DNA of 5,238 nucleotides, taken from the NCBI GenBank assembly GCA_002329245.1, contig DCTG01000037.1, forward strand, positions 15,213 through 20,450, in the 5' to 3' direction. The translations under genes and the position numbers were made by a program. The first letter of the stretch is position 1. Every line of letters begins with the position of its first letter. This document shows positions 1-5,238 of the stretch, one piece after another. The notes under the pieces are model-generated. The model was not told the DNA's origin. It searched no databases and saw nothing but the letters and a program-made list of their open reading frames with translations. Origin of the DNA: Clostridiales bacterium UBA1446. GTDB lineage: Bacteria > Bacillota > Clostridia > Oscillospirales > Oscillospiraceae.

Positions 1-66
1 CTCTTCCCGGGCGTCAATCCACCTGTCAAACCGCTCTTCCCACACGCTTTTTTCCTCAGGCCCCAT
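1..66 (-). CDS. 5' end of an unidentified gene, truncated by the window edge
   Basis: Twenty-two codons are open from an ATG at 66-64 to the left edge, reading MGPEEKSVWEERFDRWIDAR and then Glu-Glu. The peptide is strongly charged and looks like a helical protein start, but I do not recognise the family. An AAAGGG Shine-Dalgarno sequence (81-76) sits 9 nt upstream of this ATG and overlaps the stop codon of the preceding carbonic anhydrase-like gene. Another in-frame ATG at 75-73 lies too close to that site to be the better start. The 13-nt gap and same strand suggest co-transcription with the carbonic anhydrase gene. The gene is inferred from ribosome binding site, spacing and openness; with so few codons it could still be chance. 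Confidence 0.5.
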   Translation of the reverse strand, partial: MGPEEKSVWEERFDRWIDAREE

Positions 67-79
67 GGTTCTCATCCCT

Positions 80-640
80 TTACACAGGCCGCGCCGGCGG
101 AAAATCGGAATCGCCGAATTTCAGCCCCGCCTTGTTTTCCCTGATATACTCTTTTGTGTATCCCTTATAGCGGGAGGCATATGCGCGGATTTCCTCGATT
201 TCTTCCTCGCTCAGCTGCCGGACGACCTTCCCGGGACTCCCTAAAAACAAGCTGCCTTCCGGAATTACGGTCCCCTTCGTCACAAGCGCGCCCGCCCCCA
301 CGATGCTGTGTTTTCCCACAACGGCGCAGTCCAAGACAATGGCGCCCATCCCGATGAGACACTCGTCCTCGAGGACGCACGCGTGCAGAATCGCCCCGTG
401 GCCGACGGTGACGTCCTTCCCGATTACGGTGGGGATATCGACGCTGACATGCACCACGCTGTTATCCTGTATAGAGGTGCCCGAGCCGACGAAGATCGGC
501 GCGCAGTCCGCCCGCAGGACGGCTCCCGGCCAAATTCCCACCTCCGTCCCGATGATAACGTCGCCGATGACGCTTGCCGTCTCAAAGACGATGGAACCGG
601 CTTCAATGCGCGGGGTTTTCCCGCAATATGGTCTGATCAT
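80..640 (-). CDS. gamma-class carbonic anhydrase family protein (left-handed beta-helix hexapeptide protein)
   Basis: This predicted cytoplasmic protein has 186 residues, a normal size for the bacterial gamma-carbonic anhydrase/YrdA/PaaY group. Such proteins are trimers of left-handed beta helices; some hydrate CO2 reversibly and others have unproven activity. Hexapeptide turns run from about residue 18 to 135 (for example VIGDVIIG, VIGKDVTVG, LIGMGAIV, SIVGAGALV), followed by the usual charged C-terminal helix (about 144-170). The three metal-ligand histidines are visible as His64 (VVHVS), His81 (VGHGA) and His86 (ILHAC), along with Arg43/Asp45 (LRAD) and Gln58-Asp59 (IQDN). The start at 640 is chosen because GGAG (653-650) lies 9 nt upstream; the longer start at 688 falls inside the -10 box of the gene's own promoter. 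It is divergent from glnA and probably co-transcribed with the partial gene at 1-66. The family assignment is secure. Actual CO2 hydration is uncertain, since I do not see the acidic loop that carries the proton-shuttle glutamate in archaeal Cam. Confidence 0.93.
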   Translation of the reverse strand: MIRPYCGKTPRIEAGSIVFETASVIGDVIIGTEVGIWPGAVLRADCAPIFVGSGTSIQDNSVVHVSVDIPTVIGKDVTVGHGAILHACVLEDECLIGMGAIVLDCAVVGKHSIVGAGALVTKGTVIPEGSLFLGSPGKVVRQLSEEEIEEIRAYASRYKGYTKEYIRENKAGLKFGDSDFPPARPV

Positions 641-686
641 ACTTCTCTTCTCCATTTGCCGCGATGCGGAAGATTTTACACTGCCC

Positions 687-716
687 ATTATATCGGTTTC
701 GCAGGCTACTTAGCAA
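687..716 (-). promoter_or_regulatory. SigA-type promoter for the gamma-carbonic anhydrase gene
   Basis: Reading the minus strand, a TTGCTA -35 (716-711) is followed by an 18-nt spacer and a perfect TATAAT -10 (692-687). Transcription would start near 680, giving a leader of about 40 nt before the ATG at 640. The -35 matches the consensus at four of six positions. The promoter lies back to back with the glnA promoter. Confidence 0.65.
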
Positions 717-783
717 CAGTAAAATACGGCGTTTTGCCGGGAAACAAAACCGAATCCCGCTTCAGCCTGCGATGAATTTTTTA

Positions 784-812
784 TTGATACCCTAAATATT
801 TTACTATATAAT
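784..812 (+). promoter_or_regulatory. SigA-type promoter for glnA
   Basis: TTGATA (784-789), an exactly 17-nt spacer and TATAAT (807-812) form a near-consensus housekeeping promoter, and the spacer is AT-rich. The expected transcription start is near 819, leaving a leader of about 49 nt. No GlnR-type operator (TGTNA-N7-TNACA) or recognisable riboswitch was seen in the leader or around the promoter, so how nitrogen status controls it is not evident. Confidence 0.8.
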
Positions 813-857
813 GTCGTGGAGTAGGCTCTATTCGCGGGCTTATCAATCTATACTGAC

Positions 858-862
858 GGAGG
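858..862 (+). promoter_or_regulatory. ribosome binding site that decides the glnA start
   Basis: GGAGG lies 5 nt before the ATG at 868. The alternative in-frame ATG at 811 overlaps the -10 box and cannot be inside the transcript made from this promoter. This fixes the start at 868. Confidence 0.8.
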
Positions 863-867
863 CTCAT

Positions 868-2301
868 ATGGTTTCAAACGTAATCGAAACACAAAACTTC
901 TGCAGGCAAAACGCAATTGCGATGATAGACTTTAAAATGATCGACATCGGCGGCCGGTGGAGGCATGTTACGATTCCGGCGGAGCGGCTCAACGAGGACA
1001 TCATGCAATACGGAATCGGGTTTGACGGCTCCAACTACGGCTACGCCAAAGTGGAAAAAAGCGACATGGTTTTTATCCCCGATCTTTCCAGCGCCCACAT
1101 CGACCCGTTTGCGGACGTGCCCACCCTCACGATGACCGGGAACGTGCTTGTGATCGATCCGGACGGAAACAAGCCCTTCGGCCAGTATCCGCGAAACGTG
1201 GCCCTTCGCGCGCAGGAGTATTTACGCGAAACCAAAATTGCCGATTCCATGATTATCGGCCCCGAATTCGAGTTTCACGTCTTGGATCACGTAAGCTACA
1301 CATGCACCCCGAATACCGTGGCGTATCATCTGGATACGGCGCAGGCGGAGTGGAACAGCGGTCGAGAAGACCGCGTCAATTTGGGGTATCATGTTCCGAT
1401 AAAAGGCGGCTATCATATTACGCCCCCGCATGACGTTACATATAACCTGCGCAGCAAAATGTGCCAGCTTCTTGAAAATTGGGGGGTCAAGGTCAAATAC
1501 CATCACCATGAGGTGGGCGGCCCCGGACAGCTTGAAATCGAGGTCGAGCTTGGGGAAATGCTCGACATGGCCGACAAAACCATGATCATCAAGTATGTGG
1601 TGAAAAACGCCGCGGTTGCGGACAACAGGACGGCCACCTTTTTACCGAAGCCGTTCTTTTCCGAGGCCGGAAACGGCATGCACGTGCATATGCTGCTCTT
1701 GAAGGACGGGCAGCCCGTCTTTTACGACGAAGCCGGCTATTCCGGGCTGAGCCGGGAGGCGCACTGGTTTATGGGCGGCCTGTTAAAGCACGCACGGTCC
1801 CTCTGCGCGCTGACCAATCCCTCGACAAATTCCTATAAGCGCCTGGTGCCCGGCTTCGAGGCGCCCGTGACGATCGGCTACGCGACCTCAAACAGAAGCG
1901 CCGTCATTCGCATTCCCGCTTACGCAAGGTCTCCCAAGTCAAAACGGTTTGAGCTGAGAAATCCGGACGCTACCTGCAACCCCTATTATGCCTACTCCGC
2001 GATTTTGATGGCGGGGATCGACGGGATTCTGAACAAGATCGACCCGCACGAAAACGGCTGGGGGCCTTTCGACTGCAACCTGTATCATCTTCCGGAGGAG
2101 GAACGGAAAAAGCTCTCTTCCCTGCCCAGATCCCTGGACGAAGCGTTGGACGCTTTGGAGCAGGACTACGAGTATCTGACCCGCGGCGGCGTGTTTCCGA
2201 AGGAGCTTTTGGACCGGTGGATCAAACTCAAGCGGGAGGAAGCCGAAGCCATCAACAAGATCCCGCATCCCGCGGAGTTTGCCCATTACTACGATCTGTA
2301 A
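868..2301 (+). CDS. glnA: type I glutamine synthetase (glutamate-ammonia ligase)
   Basis: The cytoplasmic enzyme (477 residues, typical for GSI dodecamers) makes glutamine from glutamate, ammonia and ATP, the main ammonia-assimilation step. The N-terminal beta-grasp domain covers about residues 15-105 and carries the Asp50-equivalent at Asp53 (GFDGSN). The catalytic domain follows. Visible metal and substrate residues are Glu133 and Glu135 (GPEFEF), Glu215 (HHHEV), Glu223 (GQLEIE), His272 (GMHVHM), Arg325 and Glu331 (KRLVPGFEAP), Arg343 (NRSAVIRIP), and Glu362 and Arg364 (FELRNPD). The tail (NLYHLPEEE, then PHPAEFAHYY) resembles the E. coli beta-type enzymes more than the Bacillus alpha-type tail. 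Tyr406 sits where E. coli Tyr397 is adenylylated. No adenylyltransferase gene is in the window, so such control is only possible. Asn55 replaces the second serine of the E. coli FDGSS loop. The gene appears monocistronic, with its own promoter and a 3' hairpin. Confidence 0.97.
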   Translation: MVSNVIETQNFCRQNAIAMIDFKMIDIGGRWRHVTIPAERLNEDIMQYGIGFDGSNYGYAKVEKSDMVFIPDLSSAHIDPFADVPTLTMTGNVLVIDPDGNKPFGQYPRNVALRAQEYLRETKIADSMIIGPEFEFHVLDHVSYTCTPNTVAYHLDTAQAEWNSGREDRVNLGYHVPIKGGYHITPPHDVTYNLRSKMCQLLENWGVKVKYHHHEVGGPGQLEIEVELGEMLDMADKTMIIKYVVKNAAVADNRTATFLPKPFFSEAGNGMHVHMLLLKDGQPVFYDEAGYSGLSREAHWFMGGLLKHARSLCALTNPSTNSYKRLVPGFEAPVTIGYATSNRSAVIRIPAYARSPKSKRFELRNPDATCNPYYAYSAILMAGIDGILNKIDPHENGWGPFDCNLYHLPEEERKKLSSLPRSLDEALDALEQDYEYLTRGGVFPKELLDRWIKLKREEAEAINKIPHPAEFAHYYDL

Positions 2302-2327
2302 ATCGGTTCTCTTTTAAATCTTGCGGC

Positions 2328-2380
2328 AGCGCAAAACGAAATCCGGCAGGCGGTGAACCGCTTGCCGGATTCCTTGCGCT
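2328..2380 (+). terminator. strong hairpin downstream of glnA, possible transcript end
   Basis: A 14-bp stem (2340-2353 with 2358-2371, one G-U pair) closes on the tetraloop TGAA. An outer 7-bp stem (2328-2334 with 2374-2380) is separated from it by a small internal loop. It begins 26 nt after the glnA stop. No T-run follows on the plus strand, so this is not a textbook intrinsic terminator; it may stabilise the 3' end or act as a pause site. On the minus strand it is followed by TTTCGTTTT, so it could also end transcription arriving from the convergent diguanylate cyclase gene. The hairpin is seen directly; the function is inferred. Confidence 0.45.
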
Positions 2381-2538
2381 TGGCCGAAAAACAAGTTTAT
2401 CCTCCATAGATCATATCGCTTGCTTTAGGCTTTTATTCTCTTTCTATATTCGATACCAAACCGACGGCCTTTGTTGCCGGTTAATGGCTCTTGCTTTTAC
2501 ACACGGGCATGTCAACACTCCATTGATTGCGGAATATG

Positions 2539-3621
2539 TTATGTCTCCATTTCCTTCGGCTCCGCGCGCACTATGTTTCGTCCGGCGTGCTTAGCGGAAT
2601 AAGCGGCCTTATCCGCTCGATCAATTACATTTTCATAATTTCGAACTTGCTGGTCGCCACAGCAAGCCACTCCAATACTAACGCTAATATGGCGCCCGTC
2701 TATATCCATGCTTTGCACGGCAATTCGCTGACTTTCTGCGTTGGATAACAATTCTGTCTCTCCGTATCCATATGCTATCGCCACGAATTCCTCACCCCCG
2801 TAACGATAGAAATGGATCCGAAAGCTCTGTGTGAATTGTAAAAACATTTCTCCCAGGCGGTTCATGCATTTGTCACCGGCAGCGTGACCATATTTGTCAT
2901 TAAATTCTTTGAAGTAATCTATATCAATCATCAGGATCCCGGATGGTTTTTCTGCATTTGATGTTTCTAGAACTGCCAAGGTTTCATAAAGCTTGCGCCT
3001 GTTAAAAAGGCCAGTTAGCACATCCGTTTCTTTTTCAATCGTCAGCAACCTTTGCGCCTCATACCCTTCTAAACGTCCCCGTATCATTAAGTTTCCGATA
3101 AAACACCCGAGAATCGCAAAACACAGGCAATTAATTGTATCATCGAGCGCATATTGCGGTTTTAGGATAAACGCCAAAATCGTATGTAGCGTAAACCAAA
3201 AAGCTACGAACAGGTTCATACGGTTTGGGTGGTCGATCAAGCCGAGCGGCACAATACAAAATGCTCCCAGTAGAATTGTCGCCCGCATATTGGGTGTGTG
3301 AATTACACTGAGATAAATGGCCAACGCAAAAAAGAGGGAAAAACAAATATACAGTCCGCCAAGAGCGTATTTTTTTATATAAGAAAACTTAAATATAAAG
3401 AACAGGATGAAAAAGACTGCTGACACCAGCAAATAGAAAGGAATAGCGTCTGCTTTTGTCTTGCTGAACGGTGCTGCAAAAACCGGCAGCAACAACAATA
3501 ATCCTCCTATTAGTGTCAGCGCGAATAGCATTCTTCTGTTATATTCCCTGATGGCTGTTTGGTTGACAGATGCAAGCCGTCTATAATGTTTTTCTTTGTT
3601 CCACAGCAACCCTTTTCTCAT
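2539..3621 (-). CDS. membrane-anchored diguanylate cyclase (GGDEF domain), six predicted membrane segments
   Basis: The 360-residue protein should make cyclic di-GMP from two GTP at the inner face of the membrane. After a basic N-terminus, hydrophobic stretches occur near residues 31-50, 60-79, 85-106, 114-129, 135-153 and 161-180, forming a six-helix sensor module I cannot assign to a named family. The GGDEF domain follows: DVLTGLFNRR (200-209), metal-binding Asp233 in DIDYFK, FND (240-242), GHAAGD (245-250), the active motif GGEEF (275-279), SIGVA (315-319) and ADKAAYSAKHAGRN (336-349). The RxxD inhibitory site is absent (Ser266 and Ile269 occupy those places), so product feedback there is not expected. 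The start at 3621 is preferred because GGAAGG (3636-3631) lies 9 nt upstream; an upstream ATG at 3654 has no such site. Base composition is more AT-rich than the flanking core genes, consistent with acquisition. No EAL or HD-GYP partner is nearby. Activity is likely; the signal is unknown. Confidence 0.9.
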   Translation of the reverse strand: MRKGLLWNKEKHYRRLASVNQTAIREYNRRMLFALTLIGGLLLLLPVFAAPFSKTKADAIPFYLLVSAVFFILFFIFKFSYIKKYALGGLYICFSLFFALAIYLSVIHTPNMRATILLGAFCIVPLGLIDHPNRMNLFVAFWFTLHTILAFILKPQYALDDTINCLCFAILGCFIGNLMIRGRLEGYEAQRLLTIEKETDVLTGLFNRRKLYETLAVLETSNAEKPSGILMIDIDYFKEFNDKYGHAAGDKCMNRLGEMFLQFTQSFRIHFYRYGGEEFVAIAYGYGETELLSNAESQRIAVQSMDIDGRHISVSIGVACCGDQQVRNYENVIDRADKAAYSAKHAGRNIVRAEPKEMET

Positions 3622-3695
3622 ATCATTTATCCTTCCCAGCTCGTAATCGCCCATGATTTCTGTAGCTTGCTTTCGTGCTCGACCTCTTCAGCATT

Positions 3696-3846
3696 TTCTA
3701 ATTGCTTATGCCAGTGCCAATTGATATGACCATGCGTTATCTTATAAAGTCATCGAGATATAACTTAACCGGAAAATCGTATGCTCCGTAATCTTTAAGA
3801 AACTGCAGCGTGCCGTCCGTTGATATTGCCTGCAAGTCCCCGGCAT
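3696..3846 (-). pseudogene. frameshifted N-terminal remnant of an AraC-family regulator
   Basis: On the minus strand one frame (3844-3737) reads AGDLQAISTDGTLQFLKDYG, then AYDFPVKLYLDDFIR and a stop. The adjacent frame continues immediately (3740-3696) as ITHGHINWHWHKQLE. Read together these resemble the N-terminal cupin-like sensor domain of AraC/XylS regulators, where an FP...DDF segment leads to an HWH.ELE-type motif. A start ATG with GAGGA upstream lies at 3846-3844 but is in a third frame, so at least two frameshifts are needed. After HKQLE the similarity stops; no cupin remainder and no helix-turn-helix domain are found, as the diguanylate cyclase gene begins at 3621. It is divergent from the transporter remnant at 3991, the usual arrangement for an AraC regulator and its target. 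The reading frames are seen directly; the family call comes from recall of the motif pattern and is moderate. Confidence 0.5.
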
Positions 3847-3990
3847 TAATTCCTCAGTTATGATACTATTGTTTTAGGTTTGAGGCTATTTTTATATTTT
3901 AAACAAAAACATTGCGATATAATTATATTACTTGAGAACAGAATTGCAAGACAGCACCGTTATACTCGCAAGCAAAAGGAGACGCTCATC
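3847..3990. other. AT-rich divergent intergenic region of the decayed regulator/transporter pair
   Basis: These 144 bp separate the start of the AraC-like remnant from the GTG of the transporter remnant. A perfect TATAAT (3918-3923) and a TATACT (3961-3966) could be plus-strand -10 boxes, but neither has a convincing -35 at proper spacing. AAGGAG (3976-3981) lies 9 nt before the GTG at 3991. No clear direct-repeat operator was recognised. Confidence 0.35.
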
Positions 3991-4110
3991 GTGCCTAATC
4001 ATAACAGAATAAAAATATCCTGTTATGTTTCGTATTTCACTCAGGGAATCATTATGAACCTTACGGCGATTTTATTTATTCCAGATACTATTGAAGCAAA
4101 GCATCATTAA
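3991..4110 (+). pseudogene. N-terminal remnant of a probable MFS transporter
   Basis: Thirty-nine codons run from a GTG at 3991 to a TAA at 4108-4110. An AAGGAG site lies 9 nt upstream, so this is a credible translation start rather than the ATG at 3880. The peptide has a short basic lead (PNHNRIK), then a hydrophobic span of about residues 8-31 (ISCYVSYFTQGIIMNLTAIL and FIP). This resembles the first transmembrane helix of major-facilitator transporters from Firmicutes, where a Y.SYF.Q motif is common at this place. The frame then shifts to a short polar tail (DTIEAKHH) and stops; no further transporter helices are found before ppdK. It was probably the target gene of the divergent AraC-like regulator. 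An independent small single-span membrane protein is the alternative. The family call is from motif recall. Confidence 0.45.
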
Positions 4111-4118
4111 GCAAAGGA

Positions 4119-4147
4119 AATAGCCGGCATACGGAGCCTCGGCTATT
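4119..4147. other. 8-bp inverted repeat (small hairpin)
   Basis: AATAGCCG (4119-4126) is complementary to CGGCTATT (4140-4147), with one further G-T pair and an 11-nt loop. It lies just after the transporter remnant. It has no T-run on the plus strand and only a weak one (TTTCCTTT) on the minus strand, so a terminator role is doubtful. It may be the leftover end of the deleted transporter or another gene. Confidence 0.4.
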
Positions 4148-4176
4148 AAAAAGACAGGGTATTGCACCATTCAAAA

Positions 4177-4237
4177 TGAACTGCACCCCAATCGTTATTC
4201 AGTATACCATACTGTCTAACAATTGGGGTGCAGTTCA
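4177..4237. mobile_element. 61-bp near-perfect palindrome of IS3-family-like terminal repeats (MITE or IS scar)
   Basis: The left arm starts TGAACTGCACCCCAAT (4177-4192) and is exactly complementary to ATTGGGGTGCAGTTCA (4222-4237). Pairing continues inward to 4205/4209 with only three mismatches, leaving a 3-nt loop. The outer sequence, TG at one end and CA at the other with a CTGCACCC core, resembles the terminal inverted repeats of IS3-family elements of the IS150 group as I recall them. No transposase lies between the arms, so this is either two IS ends brought together by internal deletion or a miniature non-autonomous element. A 3-bp target duplication is not evident (AAA versus CTT). 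On the minus strand the hairpin is followed by TTTTG, so it may also terminate ppdK transcription, 25 nt after that stop. The palindrome is certain; its origin is inferred. Confidence 0.6.
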
Positions 4238-4262
4238 CTTGTTCTAACTTCTTATTTTAATC

Positions 4263-5238
4263 TTATTTCGCACCCTTGTTGTTAACCGCTGCCTGCGCGG
4301 CGGCGAGCCTTGCGATGGGCACGCGGAAGGGCGAGCAGGAGACATAGTCGAGGCCCGTTTTGTGGCAGAACTCCACGGAGGACGGGTCGCCGCCGTGTTC
4401 GCCGCAGATACCGATTTTAAGCTCCGGTTTCGTTGCGCGGCCCAAGTCGACGGCTAATTTCACAAGCTTGCCGACGCCAGCCTGGTCGAGCCTGGCAAAG
4501 GGATCGGACTCGAGGATATTTTTCTGGTAATAGGCGTCCAAGAACTTGCCGGCGTCGTCCCGGGAAAATCCGAGCGTCATCTGCGTGAGATCGTTTGTGC
4601 CGAAGGAGAAAAAGTCGGCTTCCTTGGCAATCTCTTCCGCGGTGAGGCAGGCGCGCGGAACCTCGATCATGGTGCCGACCTTGTAGGCAAGGCTCACGCC
4701 GGATTCCTGAATCAGCTTGTCGGCCGTCTCGACGACGATCTTTTTGACAAAGCTGAGTTCCTTCACGTTGCCGACCAGCGGGATCATGATCTCGGGAACC
4801 ATCTCCCAGTCGGGATGTTTTTTCTTGACGCTGATTGCGGCCTTGATGACCGCGTTTGTCTGCATGACGGCGATTTCCGGATAGGCCACGCAGAGGCGGC
4901 AGCCGCGAAAGCCCATCATCGGGTTGAATTCGTGAAGCGAGGCGATAATGGCCTTGATCTCCTCCACGGTCTTCCCCAAGTCCTTCGCCAACAGCGCGAT
5001 GTCCTCCTCGTCGGTGGGCAGAAACTCGTGGAGCGGCGGATCCAGATACCGGATTGTGACGGGCAGGCCCTCCATTGCCTCGAAGATACCCTCAAAGTCG
5101 GACTGCTGCATCGGCTCGAGCTTGCCAAGCGCGCGCTCGCGCTGCGCGACCGTGTCGGAGCAGATCATCTCGCGGATGGCGGGGATGCGGTCCGCCTCGA
5201 AAAACATGTGCTCCGTGCGGCACAGGCCGATGCCCTCG
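4263..5238 (-). CDS. ppdK: pyruvate, phosphate dikinase, C-terminal part (gene continues past the right edge)
   Basis: The last 324 codons of a protein usually about 875 residues long are present, covering essentially the whole PEP/pyruvate-binding TIM-barrel domain. The enzyme interconverts ATP, phosphate and pyruvate with AMP, pyrophosphate and PEP in the cytoplasm; in anaerobes it often serves glycolysis or gluconeogenesis. The frame is open to the edge ([16 protein letters not shown]), so the internal Met at 5207 is not the start. Residues matching those known from the Clostridium symbiosum enzyme are visible: Arg of CRTEHMF (R561), Arg of TIRYLDPP (R617), Glu of MIEVPR (E745), Asn of GTNDLTQ (N768), and the catalytic Cys of GICGEHGG (C831). 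The Glu-Asn and Asn-Cys spacings (23 and 63) agree with that numbering. [15 protein letters not shown] and the full-length C-terminal domain separate it from the shorter PTS enzyme I; the C-terminal part itself appears intact. Confidence 0.96.
   Translation of the reverse strand, partial: EGIGLCRTEHMFFEADRIPAIREMICSDTVAQRERALGKLEPMQQSDFEGIFEAMEGLPVTIRYLDPPLHEFLPTDEEDIALLAKDLGKTVEEIKAIIASLHEFNPMMGFRGCRLCVAYPEIAVMQTNAVIKAAISVKKKHPDWEMVPEIMIPLVGNVKELSFVKKIVVETADKLIQESGVSLAYKVGTMIEVPRACLTAEEIAKEADFFSFGTNDLTQMTLGFSRDDAGKFLDAYYQKNILESDPFARLDQAGVGKLVKLAVDLGRATKPELKIGICGEHGGDPSSVEFCHKTGLDYVSCSPFRVPIARLAAAQAAVNNKGAK

Noticed and set aside
641..688. A 16-residue extension of the carbonic anhydrase from the ATG at 688
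   Set aside because: It overlaps the TATAAT -10 box on the minus strand; the ATG at 640 has GGAG at 9 nt and gives the usual family N-terminus.
727..739. A CGGC-5-GCCG inverted repeat between the two divergent promoters, considered as an operator
   Set aside because: A four-base arm is expected often by chance and matches no operator I know.
811..867. A 19-residue N-terminal extension of GlnA from the ATG at 811
   Set aside because: The ATG overlaps the -10 box of a near-consensus promoter, has no Shine-Dalgarno site, and the residues look unlike GS N-termini.
819..867. The glnA leader as a possible riboswitch or attenuator
   Set aside because: It is only about 49 nt long and gives just a weak 6-bp stem with wobble pairs; no known motif or T-run is present.
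2381..2538. The stretch between the glnA hairpin and the cyclase stop, examined for a small gene
   Set aside because: Frames on both strands are short, lack ribosome binding sites and show no protein-like composition. A poor CCGACGGC/GCCGG stem near 2460-2480 is too weak to call a terminator.
2217..2748. Two plus-strand open frames after and overlapping the 3' end of glnA (2217-2594 and 2527-2748)
   Set aside because: They overlap glnA and the diguanylate cyclase in other frames, have no good ribosome binding site, and resemble no protein; they are shadows.
3880..3990. An upstream extension of the transporter remnant from the ATG at 3880
   Set aside because: The region is AT-rich, promoter-like and without protein character; a strong ribosome binding site directs translation to the GTG at 3991.
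1..5238. CRISPR arrays, tRNA or rRNA genes, and phage or toxin-antitoxin modules
   Set aside because: No regularly spaced repeats, no cloverleaf or rRNA-like sequence, and no recognisable phage or toxin genes were found on either strand.

Overview
The window looks like chromosome from a member of the Clostridia (Firmicutes), possibly from the gut-associated lineages. This is inferred from SigA-type promoters, strong purine-rich ribosome binding sites, a type I glutamine synthetase and a PEP/pyruvate-phosphate dikinase. No species can be named from sequence alone. Two GC-richer core-metabolism blocks flank a visibly AT-richer middle (about 2400-4260) that carries an accessory gene and debris.

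Left block (1-2301). A gamma-class carbonic anhydrase-like protein (minus strand, 80-640) is divergent from glnA (plus strand, 868-2301). Each has a recognisable SigA promoter in the shared 227-bp spacer: minus-strand TTGCTA-N18-TATAAT, and plus-strand TTGATA-N17-TATAAT. In both cases the longest-ORF ATG overlaps the -10 box (TATAATG), so the real starts are the downstream ATGs with proper Shine-Dalgarno sequences. Downstream of the carbonic anhydrase, 13 nt away, the first 22 codons of another minus-strand gene run off the left edge.

Middle (2302-4262). glnA is followed by a strong hairpin with no U-tract. Next comes a minus-strand membrane diguanylate cyclase (2539-3621) with an intact GGEEF motif but no inhibitory I-site. 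Upstream of it is what appears to be a decayed divergent regulator/transporter pair. One half is a frameshifted N-terminal remnant of an AraC-type regulator (minus, about 3696-3846). The other is a 39-codon N-terminal remnant of what looks like a major-facilitator transporter (plus, 3991-4110). A 61-bp near-perfect palindrome (4177-4237), whose arms resemble IS3-family (IS150-group) terminal repeats, lies between this debris and the next gene. The likely reading is a scar left by deletions and mobile-element activity.

Right block (4263-5238). The C-terminal 324 residues of pyruvate phosphate dikinase (ppdK) are on the minus strand, with the N-terminus beyond the right edge. All PEP-domain catalytic residues that can be checked are present.

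The flanking genes serve carbon and nitrogen housekeeping: CO2/bicarbonate (or a related hexapeptide-protein function), ammonia assimilation, and PEP/pyruvate interconversion. The middle is a variable insertion or decay site. I found no convincing novel system. The most informative parts are the gene-remnant scar and the IS-end palindrome.
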